DNA from: Piezodorus guildinii | Lineage: Eukaryota; Arthropoda; Insecta; Hemiptera; Pentatomidae | Direction of reading: 5' to 3' | NCBI GenBank assembly: GCA_023052935.1 | Contig: CM041292.1 | Location: 135,422,951-135,486,950 of the forward strand | DNA length: 64,000 bases | Shown here: positions 11,641 to 23,904 of the stretch, one piece after another | How the letters are laid out: every line of letters begins with the position of its first letter | Numbering within the stretch: position 1 is the stretch's first letter | Translations under genes and position numbers: made by a program | Notes under the pieces: model-generated | Database searches by the model: none | Seen by the model: the letters and a program-made list of their open reading frames with translations, nothing else | What the model was told of the DNA's origin: nothing

Positions 11641-14600
11641 CAAACCACTGTGTAATGATTTGCAGCGTTTTTTTTTTGTTTATTTGTGTAAATACATTGA
11701 GCTTAAATAAAATGAATAATGATTGTGAAAACATAAATACCCTTATATTAATTAGAAAGAGGGTATAATCATGTATGTGCAAGGGACAATGGCTTTCTTC
11801 TGTTGCGAATTTCTACACTCTCTATATGCGATGCGATGTTTCTCCTATCCAACGACAATTCTATAATAATCTTTTGTATTATCGATTTCCAATAAGTTAA
11901 AAATATGGGACAACTAACTCAAGCCATTTCACATCAGTGAGCAACACTGTTATTTATACATGCACACTGACTAGCGGTTACTAAATAACTGATCGTCTAT
12001 CAATAAAACAAATGCCTGTCACCCTCGCAGCTGCTGATTACAACATTAAAAAAAAACAAACAATAATTTATTCTTCAAAGTACAATTTAAATTCTTGATA
12101 AATTAACATTGACAGATAAACAACTAAATGAACATTAGTACTTAATTTTAAGACAGTGTTAGTGAAATTTCCAACGTAAAAGAGGTATATCCTGAGGTAT
12201 ATGATGATTTAAGACAGTCTCGGAAAACATATGGAAAAATCGATTACGTATTTAAGTCCCAGAGTCGTATTTTGTACTAAACAGAACTCACGAGATAAAT
12301 TATAGGTTGAAAACCTACGAATGGATTTGACAGACATTGGATCAGATTTTTTAAAAATACAAAAAATCCACCAATTCGATTCGTTCCCTACTGTATAACT
12401 GACAAGATGGATGATTTAAAATGTCATATTTAAGAATATTTCAATACTTAATAAATGTGAGGTTATAATTAGCCACTGAAACTCAACACCTATCTTAACC
12501 GAGTTAGGATATAACAGATACTTTATTTTACAGTAATCAGGATTTGGTTAATAAATTAAAATATGAAGGTCAAAAGTCTAAACTAGCATACTATAGGCCC
12601 TGGTGGACGAGGAAATGAAGACGTGGAAGTCATACTCTCCAAAGTTTATGGTTTGGTTACTTTATGGATAATACACATAATTGGAGTAGAAAACAACACT
12701 TAATTAAAAAAAAATGACTCTGGAGAACAATGTTTCATTAAAACTGGCAGTAGAAAAGTGTTGTAGAAAATCTGACGGCCAAGCATTGTGTCAATTTTAT
12801 TATGATAATATGACACTTTGAAAAATATATAAATAAATCAAATTGTATGCGCTATTCTAAAATAAATTATATTAAGAAAATTAACATTCTTAAAACGAAA
12901 TTCACTTCTTACAAAACAAGTGAAGCATAGATTATGAATAGTTGGTATGTAAGGTTCAAACGATGAGGAAAACTAAAATTACTATACTTAATATGTTACA
13001 AAATTTAATAAGCCATCTGTAATTTATCAATATTAAAAAATAATCCAGGAAAACATCTTAACTTACAGGATTCTACTTTCATTGATTTTATTGTTTCGCC
13101 ATAATTGACTGCCCTTTGATTTAATTATCGCTTCTGTATTGCTTTTCTTTGAGCGCGCCTTTTGTCTAAGTCTTATCAAACGTTATTAATCGTTTGTTAA
13201 TCAATCAGCCGTTCAAGGATCCTTTATTGTACTCTTTAGGCTTCAATGTATGTGCCTGTCAGGTGCTCTTTAAAAGCCGGAGCATACCAATAATTATTCG
13301 AGAGTTAAAAAATATTGAAAAGATTTTTTTTTACAGTGTACATAGCAATGTAAAATGACCTATCGGAAATTATTCATAACATTTACCTATTTTTTTCTCT
13401 TGCAAATGTACGTACTAAATACTATAAAATTCAATTCTTTAGTATATTTTTATTAAATTATTTTTGTTTTTTTGTTTTAGTATGGTTTTTGATTTATTTA
13501 TTGGTAAAAAAAAAATATTTTAATTCCTTCAACACCAACATTCAACGGAGTTTTAGGGCCGCAAAACTTCAAAAATTCCAAAAGAATTCAAGGTAGTAGT
13601 TCTAAGTAAAGTAGCAAAATCAATCTCCAACACACTTTATAGAGACTTTAGAGGTACGCAAAACCTTAAGGAAACAGAGTTAAGACACTGAAATCTGGAA
13701 AGGAATTTATTCCTGCTACCGATTGTGCAGCCTTGCCTGGATTATGATCGTCCATACAAATTTTTAGCAATTTCGCTCAAAAGAAATAATTACCTAAGAG
13801 CGAGAAATACAATACATTACGTCTCTTATACCACCACTGTACTGTTCGGGGGTTACGTGACTGACATACAACATATGTACCCTATATATATAATTATATT
13901 CTGTGTGTTAAAATAGTTATACTTAAAATAGTTATTAGGTATACTTTAGTCAAAACAGTCTCTATTCTTAATTAGTACTTATGCACTTAAATTTCGAACC
14001 AAAATAAATTGAAATAAATCACTGTAATATGATTTAAAAAATAATAAGGGCCTTATTAAGACGTTATGCTATTAATTTAATAGGTTTTTTAGCAACAATC
14101 AAAGTTAACCATTAATGAGATTAGGTTAATGGCAAGAAGACTTGAACACGAGCTGTTACACATCAAGAAAATAAATAGTCTTCATTCTAAAGAGGTTCGT
14201 CATTAAGGGAAAGAGCCAAAGTGTCTTGTTTCTTTTAGGCAACTTGATACCGACATCCTTCGTCTAATTTAATGTTTGAATTATTTATGTTGTGCAGAAC
14301 AGGAAGAATTGTTTTGTCAATGTCAGAATTATCAGGCGAAAATAGGCGGACCTAGCATCGTTTTGAAAAATCCTTCACATGGTTGCCTGCCCATTGCATC
14401 ACTAATGACCTTTATCGTCCATCTTTTCAATTTCGTTCTCTCTATCCGATCCCTATCTAGATTGTCTCTCAAATTGCAGGAATAACGTTAATTATCCTCC
14501 TCTAACTTCACCTTATTTAATTTCTGAGCCATGCGAATTTTTTTTTCAAGCTTCATTCTCACACCACTCTTCGGATAGATAATTAACAAACCTAAATTGT

Positions 14601-15218
14601 AATATATTAATTAGGATTTTTCTTTAAATGTGTTTCATCACGATTAGTGGAAAATGTGTATTCAAGAATTTTCTCCATTTATAGATTTTAATTTTTTATT
14701 TTATCGAGTTTTCTTTTAAGCCGTAAATAAATTTTCATTGGCTCAAAATAGATCCACAGACGATGAAGCTTATCAATATTATTGTTTACTTTGTTTTGAT
14801 TTTTTATAGACATGTATGGGTAACTATGACAGTAACTTTTTTATAGTTCTAACTTCGTCGCTATCAGTTACTCTTTTAATTATTTTTATGTAAATATTTT
14901 CAATTATTTTATTTTTAATAAAGGTATTATTTATAGCCATATCTTAATGTGATTCTTAAAACATAATCCTCGTTTCATATATTAATTGCTACAAATGTTT
15001 AAATAAAAACAGCTGTTATAATTGTGAGAATAATAAAGAGTTATTAAGTATGGTTCTTAAGTGTATACATATTAAGTAGCATTAAGAAGATATAATATTG
15101 GCGACGATAAAGAAATTTAAATAAAACAACGTGCCCTTTGTAAAAGTCAGCACACAAGACTAGAGAAGTTATTATAAGAATCATTACTATCAATTGAGGA
15201 TATAACTTAATATTTTGA

Positions 15219-15515
15219 CAGATGAAGAAGATGGTTGGTGGTGCGGTTATCAAAAAGAAACCCACATTAAAAAGTAGTACTTCAATTGTGTGCCGGCGTT
15301 CCGTCCTACATAGTGGGCCTTCATCAGGGCTAAGAGAAACAAGATAAAAACCAATGTAACTATATATAGCCCTGATGAAAGCTCACAATGTAGGCCGAAA
15401 CGTCGGCATACAATTAAAATATGTACTACTTTTTAATGAGTGTTTCTTTCTGATGTCCGCACCCCCAGGCCATCTTCCTCACCTCATATTCTTAACGGTC
15501 AAATAAACTCCATCA
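15219..15515. mobile_element. Foldback element with hammerhead-like cores (duplicate)
   Basis: Counterpart of 2303-2599 inside the second 6-kb copy, with the same arms, flanking 12-bp direct repeat and central loop. Confidence 0.7.
15368..15408 (+). ncRNA. Candidate hammerhead ribozyme (duplicate)
   Basis: CTGATGA at 15372-15378 and GAAACGTC at 15397-15404, identical to the copy at 2452-2492. The same reservations about stem II and the intermolecular stem III apply. Confidence 0.6.
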
Positions 15516-16228
15516 TTAATATTTTGATAGGTAGATAGTGGGATCATTTAAAGCAGAACTTCTAAAAAACTTGGTCCTCATCCAAGAGTTAGGCCAGTTG
15601 ACTCTTGGGATCCGAAACGAATTATACGATAGACTTTGCTCACGAATGATTCGTGTTGATTTTTTATTGACATATATGAATAACTATAACACTAATTTTT
15701 TGTAGTTGTAACTTCGCTATCAGTTACTCTTTTAATTATTTTTAAGTAACTTTTTTCAATTATATTATTTTTAATAAAGTTATTATTTATAGCCATATCT
15801 TAATGTTATTATTTTAAACATAATCCTCGTGTTATATATTAATTACAAAAGATGTTTGAATAAAACAGCTCTTATAATTGTGAAAATAATAAAGAGTTGT
15901 TAAGTATAGTTCCTAATTTTATAATTATTAAATAGCATTAAGAAGATATAATACCTTGTATATGCATACAACTCTTTCGGAACGTAAATTTATATTAATT
16001 CCATTGGTGGATCAACCGTTTCACCTTAAAAAAAAAACTATGTGTTTTTAAAATTTTGGTACTGATTTTAAGTTCAATAGGGAGATGATTTTTAGTGGCT
16101 TAAAATCATTTTGGCTGTACAAAAAACATGGAAATAATATGCCTTAATATATTTGTTAAATATTTAGGATCTTTTCTAATACTGTTCTAATGTAGATGAT
16201 TTTGTTATATATGTCAGAAAATTAATTA

Positions 16229-16230
<2 letters not shown>

Positions 16231-16271
<41 letters not shown>
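16231..16271. repeat. (TA)n microsatellite
   Basis: Pure TA run, five dinucleotides longer than its counterpart at 3315-3345. Confidence 0.95.
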
Positions 16272-16272
<1 letters not shown>

Positions 16273-17769
16273 CTTTTGAGTTATTTAAAGAATAAGTTTT
16301 TTAAAGCTTTAGAAATCATTTTTTTTTTTTTTTTTTGACCACGTAAAGGTCGAATTGTATCAATCTCCCTCCATTATTTGCACACCTAGAGATTAGTGAG
16401 AATACAACTAATAGTTTCAGCTTCATAGACATATTCATTTTTGAATATTTTGATGACATCATAATTGAGATGATGGTTATATAGATAGATGATGAATGCT
16501 TAAAAAAAAAAAAAAAAAAACTTTAGAACCTATCAAGACAGAAATATGAAAAAATATAAGTTTATTGTTAAATTAATAAATATTTTTAAATGAAACAATG
16601 CATGTAGGGACACCATGTAGCATCGTAAATGTGGAAAAAAACATTTTTAAAAACACTGTTTATTTATTTTTTTTTTTACAACCAAAGGATTGGGAGTATT
16701 CGTAATTCGATGAAATGACAGTGAAGCACTGTAAAAAATGAAAACAATGGTATACAATTATGTTGTGAGTGATATGTCTTGATATAACCAATATATAAAT
16801 TATATATAAAAAAATTAGACTAAATTAAACTAAATTAGTCTACATAGTTTATATCCTGTAGGACTCATAAAGACACTTGAAAGAAATGCTAGGCAGTCCT
16901 TAATATTCTGTAGATGTTGAAGCTATGCCATCAGCAATATCAGGTTACAGTTTTATTTATTACTCTAATAAATCGCTGGTTAATTGTTACTTTTATAAGT
17001 AATAGACGGTGCTGTTGAGCCGAACGACAAGATAAGAATCCAGGTTTGCAAGACTCAATTATTAAGATCGGTGTCTGCAACTGAAGCAATTAAGAAAATT
17101 GAGTAGCGTATGAGTTATCGATAATCCTATCCGATCCCTATACATTTTAAAAGATATTCTCTGTGCATATTGTAAAAGAAACAAGAAAAACTATGTATAT
17201 GAAAAGCATTTGATTTCGATTTTGTGATTACAGGTCTTTTAATTTATCTTTTATGCAAAATCCATGTTACTACGCCATTTTTATACCTAGTTTAATTAAG
17301 GCTACGGGGCTCCAATTATTTGATTAGAGACTGGATATACTTCTTAATTTATTTTCAGTTCTATTCAACTGTGTGTTTATTTTGGGATCAGATTAATCTC
17401 CTGAAATATATTTCTCCTATAAAATGATTACCTAAACCTTGACTGTTATAGACGGACACCTTAACTTAATATCCCGGGAACCAAACGCAAAAACGACACT
17501 CAAATTAAGTTTAGTCCATACATTTTTCAAGAACAATATCATTTAGTACGATATAATATGGACTATTTACAGTCTGAAGTTGACAGTAAAAAGAGAAAGA
17601 GGATTTCTCAATTAAGGGTATTTTTGCCTAGCTGGAATATTGTGCAAAAAATATGTGGTGAGTATGTTTAAGGATGGGGAAGTATATAGGAAAATAAAAA
17701 GTGTATCAAATGTTTTAAGGGGCTTTAAATTTAATTATTTTACTGATTCTAATTCATATTTTCTAGACT

Positions 17770-18430
17770 GTTCGGATTATTGAGTTTAAAAAAAATCTAG
17801 TGCGAGCAACACTTTTACTTACCTCGGCTGTAAAAATCAATTAAAGTACTATTAAATAAACTTATATGTACAAATAAAAAATAAAAAAAATATTATTTTT
17901 AATCTTTTCACCTTTAGTTGGTTATCGAATTCTGTTAACTTTTCTATTTAGCCAGTATTTATCAATACTAATAAGGTGATATCGGTAATTTATCAGAATC
18001 TATAAAATCAAATGTGCTTTAGAAGAAGAAAATTTTTACTATCGGCATTTAAGCCCTGTCAGACTATTCCGATCAGAATGAAACCCATGTCATATTAAAG
18101 CACATTCAATTTTAATTAAATTCGATAAAGCGAGTTTAATCACACTCATTAGAGCCATTTTTGAGAATATCTTTGAGTGCAAAATGAATAGTATAAAGTA
18201 GCTCTTCTTGTTGGCTGATTTTGATAAAAAATTTGCTGAAATTTCAGTTATCTAAGGTTTTTCGTTTTCGCGCTAGACTTACCACACCTGCCACGGGCAA
18301 ATAAAGAGACTTTTTTTCGGGACGTTATTTGGACTAAGGAGACCCTAAATTTCCGTAGAAAACGGGATCTGAAAAATTTAACGATCGCAATACTTTCCCT
18401 TACTATATATTTCATACATAAGTAAGTGAT
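17770..18430 (+). repeat. Dispersed repeat DR-1, copy A duplicate
   Basis: Counterpart of 4840-5490 within the second 6-kb copy. Single-base indels near 18257 and 18369 relative to the first copy break the ORF seen there, which supports a non-coding nature. Confidence 0.6.
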
Positions 18431-18868
18431 AGTAATAATATAAATCTATATTAAAATGTTTCATTATATTTTTGTCATCTTTTTCCCTTGGAATTCCATT
18501 AAGGAAATATTTGGCCAACTCTATTCTTCCTCCTATGAAGAAAAAAAATATATTTTCCCATATCTTCTTAAGCTCGTTTGGTTATTAATAAGCTTGACAA
18601 GTCCTAAGAAGTCTCTATTATTAAATTTAAAAAAACAAAACAATGTCTTTGGATGCTAAATACCTATACTAAACCTATACCTATACTATACTTAGATACT
18701 AAATATTTGTTTAGTAAAATTACTAAATGTTTTAGGGACATGACTCAAATTTTATGCAAAAAATACTTTTTAGAACGGCAATTTACCTCAATGAACTGTA
18801 AACATATAGGTTTCGACACTTTATACTGTTGTAATCATTATCGTAAAAAAAAGGTTTTTCTTTTTGGC

Positions 18869-18904
<36 letters not shown>

Positions 18905-19942
18905 AAATAAGAAAGCACTGTGGTATTTAAAGCAGCGCCACCGAAATTTATCCAAGGATGAGCTGGAGTTTTCCTCTTTCATCTAACATACTTTTGGGCA
19001 TCATAACTTTAAATGTGTTGAACAGACAAGACCTACCCGTCGGAATTAGTGAGCATGTATAGAAAAACCTACGTTTCCATTAGAAGGAAAAGTAGAATAT
19101 GGGAGGATTGATAATGAAGGGAAAAAAAACATTTAACTTAGAAAATTACCGACCACCACAATATAAAAAACACTATCTGTAAAATCTGTATTTTTAAATT
19201 TACAATGTTTGGAAACATTTATCTGCTACAGAGCATCAATATGTTTCCCTCCGTTTTTCACGAATCGTAGAGAAGGAATCGGTTTTTATTTTAACCTGAT
19301 AACGGCCCTAATGAACAATCCTCGTTGCACAAAATAGAAATTTATAAAAAAAATACGGCATCATACCTTTATTTTAAAAACATTATTAAATTTCATTTCG
19401 GTTGTCTGTTGGGTATTTCATTTTGAAATCAAAAATTTTATTTACATGAGATCGATTATTTTTGTCTCATCATTGGAAATTATAATTGAAGCAATTAAAG
19501 AAATATATTTTCTGTAATAGCAAGAATAATCGAGATTTGTTAACTTTTGGTTATTGAATAATGTGAGGTTACGTTATGATCGAAAAACAGCCAATCAGCG
19601 CAAGTAGTTCTGCGGTTTACAGGAGAACTTACGATTATCCCATAGTTGATGTTAATCATTAGATAGTGCTTAGTCAAGCCATAACAAGAATGATTCCTAT
19701 ATTTAACACAAAGGTAAATATATTTTATAAATAAATATTTATTACACTTGTGAAAATGTTAAACAGCTGTACCTAGTATTTCTGATATGACTATTCTAAA
19801 CCTGTTAATGTTATTTCGCTTTGATATTATTGATCATTTATATTCATACTAAGCCTATGAAATTTATATTACTAAATTATGATAAATGAATGCTGCTTAG
19901 TTCTTCCTCAAAAATATATTTTACATCAGTAACAATTATGAG

Positions 19943-19985
19943 TTTCGGGGGCTTTCCCCACCTTCAGGACTCACAACAATGTATC
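19943..19985 (-). ncRNA. Hammerhead-like motif, left arm
   Basis: On the minus strand CTGAAGG is followed by GGGGAAAGCCCCC, which can form a GC-rich stem II, then GAAACTC. CTGATGA is changed to CTGAAGG, so catalysis is doubtful. The layout and spacing still follow the hammerhead core. Confidence 0.35.
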
Positions 19986-20098
19986 AGTGAGGTAGTGTCT
20001 ACTTTTTTTTTTTTTATTTCGTCAATAATAAATTAAATAAGAAGTTTTTCAAAATTTATAATAGTATTGTTATGAAATCGATATTGTAATAATAACAC

Positions 20099-20167
20099 AT
20101 GAAATCCATCCATTACAGCCAACTTACTATTTGGCCCCTGATCTTGGCTGTGATGGGTGGATTTCAT
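20099..20167 (+). ncRNA. 69-nt perfect-stem RNA hairpin, function unknown
   Basis: Arms 20099-20121 and 20145-20167 are 23 bp each around a 23-nt loop. The only two non-Watson-Crick positions become G-U wobbles in plus-strand RNA, so the stem is unbroken in RNA of that sense. Size and shape resemble a microRNA precursor, but the hairpin lies inside a repeat element and may simply be part of its folded structure. Confidence 0.5.
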
Positions 20168-20606
20168 ACATTATATTTTTATAAATTATTGATGACCTCT
20201 TATTTATTATAATATTGATATAATTTAAAAAAACGCAGCAAATTATTGCAAATGGGTTTATTATTTTCAAATAACAGTATTAAAGTATAACTGTTCATAA
20301 AGCAATTATGTAATATGAAAAGCAACATTTAATTCAAAGGAAAATGGCATATCATCACTGCTAATTTCAATTTTTTTGTTTTCATTTTGTAAAACTTTTA
20401 ATTCTCTATAAAATAGCATTAAAAGTGCGAAAATTCTTATTTATTTATTTATTAGATGAAACGGATTTTATTTTATTCGTTATTCGGTTTCTACGCACCT
20501 TGAAACGTAAGGCCTAAAATGTTTTTGTTTTTTTATTACAAAGATTCATTATTTAAAATAATAAACCAAAAATGGATACCTACCTTACTGATACGTTGCT
20601 GTCAGT

Positions 20607-20648
20607 GAGTACTGAAGATGGTGAAAGCCCTCGAAACGGTGGCTCTAA
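20607..20648 (+). ncRNA. Hammerhead-like motif, right arm
   Basis: CTGAAGA (20612-20618), a stem II-like GGTGAAAGCCC segment, then GAAACGGT (20633-20640). The first box departs from CTGATGA at one position and the final triplet from GTC, so it is probably inactive. Confidence 0.35.
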
Positions 20649-20825
20649 TTTTTACTGGTGAAAAATAAACTTTTGAGGAAGAGCTAAGAACCATTTATTC
20701 ATCATTAATAAATGTTTCTTCCGAATAATTAATTTCATTATTCCTAAATAAATTTATATAACTCGATATTTCTGTTGCAGTAAGTAGGCAGTTTGATATA
20801 TTATGTTGTCAATTTTATGTTGCAG

Positions 20826-20951
20826 GATATACGTGGAATTGCGACCACATTTGACTATACTTTCACACTTGACCACTGTGATTTGAAACAACAGTCGTTG
20901 CAGACCCTGGGATCTTCATTTTCAGGCAAGCATTCCCCTAGAACACCCTAG
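20826..20951 (+). CDS. Weak candidate exon
   Basis: A good splice-acceptor-like stretch (TTTTATGTTGCAG, ending at 20825) opens a 41-codon frame ending at TAG 20949-20951. The translation (starting DIRGIATTFDYTFTLDHCDL) is balanced in composition. No donor, homology or partner exon is evident, and the surrounding 20830-21420 is GC-elevated throughout, so it may equally be non-coding conserved DNA. Confidence 0.2.
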   Translation, partial: DIRGIATTFDYTFTLDHCDLKQQSLQTLGSSFSGKHSPRTP

Positions 20952-21420
20952 TCGGGGAAGGAAGTCATCTCATGACGTTATAACATCGGCCTGTCTTACA
21001 ACTCTACCAAGTGCCTGTCATAATCTTGATATCATTATCGCCAAAAGAGGCTATTTCACGGCTCGTTTAACACTGCCTTACCCTCTGACAGGAGCGTTTC
21101 CGCAACAGAAAACAATACCCAATCAACTCGGACATCTCAATCTTTTGATGGACGAGAAGGAAACAGTTCACACGGAACTACCTTGATTGGTTGATACAGG
21201 CACCAATGTGAGAGGACAATGGGATCCTGCTCCATTACATGGGACAAATAGTTTTCCATTCAAAGGAGATGGGTCTTTGTTAGGTTCGCGTGTAGTGTTT
21301 AAGTTTTCTCGAATGTTGTCCACTTGTTTCATGTATTCCTGATACAATAGTCTTATAAACCTCACGTAACAGTCCCAAATTGATTTAAAACGAAGCAAGA
21401 AAAATTTTAAATCGTCAGCC
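20952..21420. other. GC-elevated island, coding status unclear
   Basis: Mixed composition with a minus-strand 76-codon frame at 21168-21398. That frame has no recognisable motif and no supporting splice context. Best treated as unexplained unique sequence, possibly regulatory. Confidence 0.25.
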
Positions 21421-22014
21421 GCACTTCATGATCTACTAATAACAGACTGTGATATATTTACTACGGAAAAGACATTTGCAAGTCTAGTTATAAGATGCAC
21501 TTATAAATCATGGACTATTAAATAAGATTTGTATCTATAAAAATCATATTTTTGTTTATTGCAGTTCTCACAATCATTATTTAAAACTATATGTTTCTTG
21601 TACGATTCGTAGAGTTCCTGTAATAATAAACCGTATAAAACCGCACAGTAACAACTGAAGTAAAAGAAAAGGCATTACGTATTATGCGCAGTACCATATT
21701 ATCTGTTGCTTATTGTCGGTATGTAATTTGTCTCAGGTACGTTTAGTGTTTATCAAACTTAATCTTATATATAACATAATTAACTTAATCTTATAAATAA
21801 CCGAATCCGTTTATTAACGAAATATCAATTCCATGGACTGTAGGTTAATGAAATAAAACAAAGTTGTAAAATCACACCATCTATGGCCACCAAATCAATT
21901 TACCAGTCTACGATAGAACTTATCGCATGGTAGTAATTTGATTTGTAGAATAAGATTTTGATTCCTCTTTATGTAAATTGTAAATTATAAATTTGGCTAA
22001 TATTAAAAACTACT

Positions 22015-22070
22015 TTTCGTCCGATTAGCCATAGTAGCATAAAGTGACGTTAAACGAATAAACAAACAAT
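22015..22070 (+). mobile_element. SINE-C 3'-end fragment
   Basis: Carries the diagnostic AGCATAAAGTGACGTTAAA end followed by CGAATAAACAAAC, shared with 24160-24200 (plus strand) and 58420-58465 (minus strand). Only the 3' end is present. Confidence 0.6.
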
Positions 22071-22126
22071 TAAAAACTACTGCGGTTTAGAAAAGTTATA
22101 AACTTCTATGTAATGATCAGTTAGTT

Positions 22127-22130
22127 ATAG

Positions 22131-22161
<31 letters not shown>

Positions 22162-22362
22162 TACCACTACAACCCATGAAGGGTCTTGGGCTCAGTACAT
22201 ATAGAGATTCGTACTGTTTCTAGGCCAACGACAGTGCTATGAGGTGATTAGGCCTTAATCACGCTCAGCCGCCAGGTTTTTCCCCAATTAATTTGGGTAC
22301 CCACTTTATAGAGGCTGGGTCTACCCCAGGAGGGTCTCCATACCCTAGGGTCGCCCCCCGAC
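22127..22362 (-). mobile_element. SINE-A, 5'-truncated, poly(T)-tailed
   Basis: Body matches the copies at 50266-50600 and 60833-61135, sharing GAGGTGATTAGGCCTTRATC and GGGTACCCACTTTATAGA. The tRNA-like head is absent. On the element's own (minus) strand the body ends in a long pure T run, seen as an A run at 22131-22157. GTTAGTT at 22120-22126 and 22363-22369 may be a short target-site duplication. Confidence 0.7.
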
Positions 22363-22389
22363 GTTAGTTTATAAAAGGAGTTTTAAATA

Positions 22390-23110
22390 GTTACGTACCT
22401 AGAAATCAAATCTCTTGTGCACCTGCAATAGTCTACGTGGTGTATATGAAATTCAATACATATGGGTAAGGGTACGTTTGGCTTCGTGTAGAATGTATAC
22501 ACGATTTATCGCCTCTGAACCTCTATTCATTACCAGTCCCCCATACTTTTCTTGTGCGCCTCTTTATTATAGTTACCACTGACTGATAGCTTCAAGACTC
22601 TTTAATTAATTATCGACCAGAGCCGGCGGGGACAGACTTTGATAAACTGCACCGTGTTGTAGGGCAGGTGATGCTGGAGAACATTAAAGGTTAATCGTGC
22701 CGCATCCAGGTACAGGAAGAGCGTCTAATTGCAGGCTGGACCTCAACAACAAACAAGACCAGATATCATCATCATCAAGGGGGCCATTGGATAGGACGTC
22801 CTCAGGACATAAATATTTATAGCGGCCCCCCCTCGACGCTCCAAGACACTTTCCAGGTAGACATGCATATGCAACGAGCCGAATAGTGTCGCAGTTTAGT
22901 GCTAGCCATGTACGCTCTCTTTTCTCATTACAAAACCAAATGCTAGACGAAATTTTAATAAATCCCTACTCAATAGGAATATAAAGTTCCCTGGTCCTTC
23001 AGCTTTGGCTAAAAAGGGCCGAACTGTTAAGAGCCTGCGGAGCGCTATGGGCTCGGAAAGTGAACTGCAAGATCACGATTGCTTTGTTAGGCTATGAGAT
23101 CGAATTCATT
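22390..23110. other. GC-elevated non-coding island
   Basis: Long patch of mixed composition with no sustained reading frame. It contains ATATCATCATCATCAAGG, a CCCCCCC stretch at about 22825 and several GC-rich blocks. Candidate regulatory DNA, or an unrecognised old element. Confidence 0.25.
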
Positions 23111-23574
23111 ATGTAGGCACCACAGCGGTCTTCATGTTTCTGAATATAAAGTTTCTTCTTCCCGCAACAACATACTCTTATATATTAAGATAGCCATACA
23201 AAAAATGTCATAAATTTAGTCAAAGACAATTCTCCAGCCAACGCTTCCAGATTCTCCAATTACTTGGAAGTATTTTTGAAAAGAAGTGCTTATGAAGAAT
23301 AGGAAGGTAATTAATGACGTTATCATAATCCTCTTTATTGTATATTAGGAATTAATTTCATCATTATTTCAGGATTTTTCTCTTCCTTGAACTTTACCAA
23401 TAACTTCAGCATTTTTCTTCAGAATAATCACTAACTATATTTTTATTTTACTGTCTACGGTAGTATAAGTTTATTCTTTTAAAGATAACAAAACCTTACA
23501 TTGTAATTGTCATTGTCTTTTCCTGATTCATAAATTGCATAAATCAGAAAGTTTTTGTTTTATTTTGGTTTATT

Positions 23575-23680
23575 TATTACAATAATGAACCTTTGTAATC
23601 GACCATAAGTTAAGTGCTTACGTTTCAAGATACGCAGGACCCAAATAATGAATAAAAAAAAATCGGTTTGTCCTAGTTAA
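23575..23680 (+). repeat. Dispersed repeat DR-2, copy 3
   Basis: AATGAACCTTTGTAA, GTTTCAAGATACGCAGGACCC and CAAATAATGAAT blocks correspond to those at 10755-10870 and, inverted, at 20455-20560. Confidence 0.45.
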
Positions 23681-23904
23681 TAAAAAAATAAATACCAAAT
23701 TTTTTCTACTGTTAGTTCTATTTCATAGGGAATTAAGTTTCCTACCAAACGAAACAAGAATCATTGATGGTTCAGAAATATCAGAGATAAAACATTTTGA
23801 AACTAGCAGTGGTAAAAGGCTATTTTTAAATTATTATATTGCCTATAAACTGCTACTTGAACAGTTATTCCCTAATCTAGTTATTTTAAAATAATAAGCG
23901 AATG

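Larger units (their letters stand above)
12929..19004. repeat. 6-kb direct repeat, copy 2
   Basis: Second copy of 1-6073, same orientation, start to start 12928 bp apart. Here the flanks continue on both sides, so this copy is embedded in contiguous sequence. Its ORFs at 13725-13916, 14276-14485 and 18653-18910 duplicate those of copy 1 and show no sign of being genes. The 73-codon minus-strand ORF at 15044-15265 exists only here because of small sequence differences. Confidence 0.95.
19881..20700. mobile_element. Inverted-arm element with hammerhead-like motifs
   Basis: Arms of roughly 110-125 bp at about 19881-20005 and 20572-20700 are inverted copies: TTAG(T/C)TCTTCCTCAAAA on the left corresponds to TTTTGAGGAAGAGCTAA on the right. 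Each arm contains a CTGAAG...GAAAC arrangement. The interior (about 570 bp) has no coding capacity. It includes a strong 69-nt hairpin (20099-20167) and a DR-2 copy. It resembles the element at 2303-2599 in design but differs in sequence and is longer. No target-site duplication is convincing. Confidence 0.6.

Noticed and set aside
21168..21398. 76-codon minus-strand gene
   Set aside because: No recognisable motif, splice sites or family. Its GC content matches the whole surrounding island rather than the frame alone.
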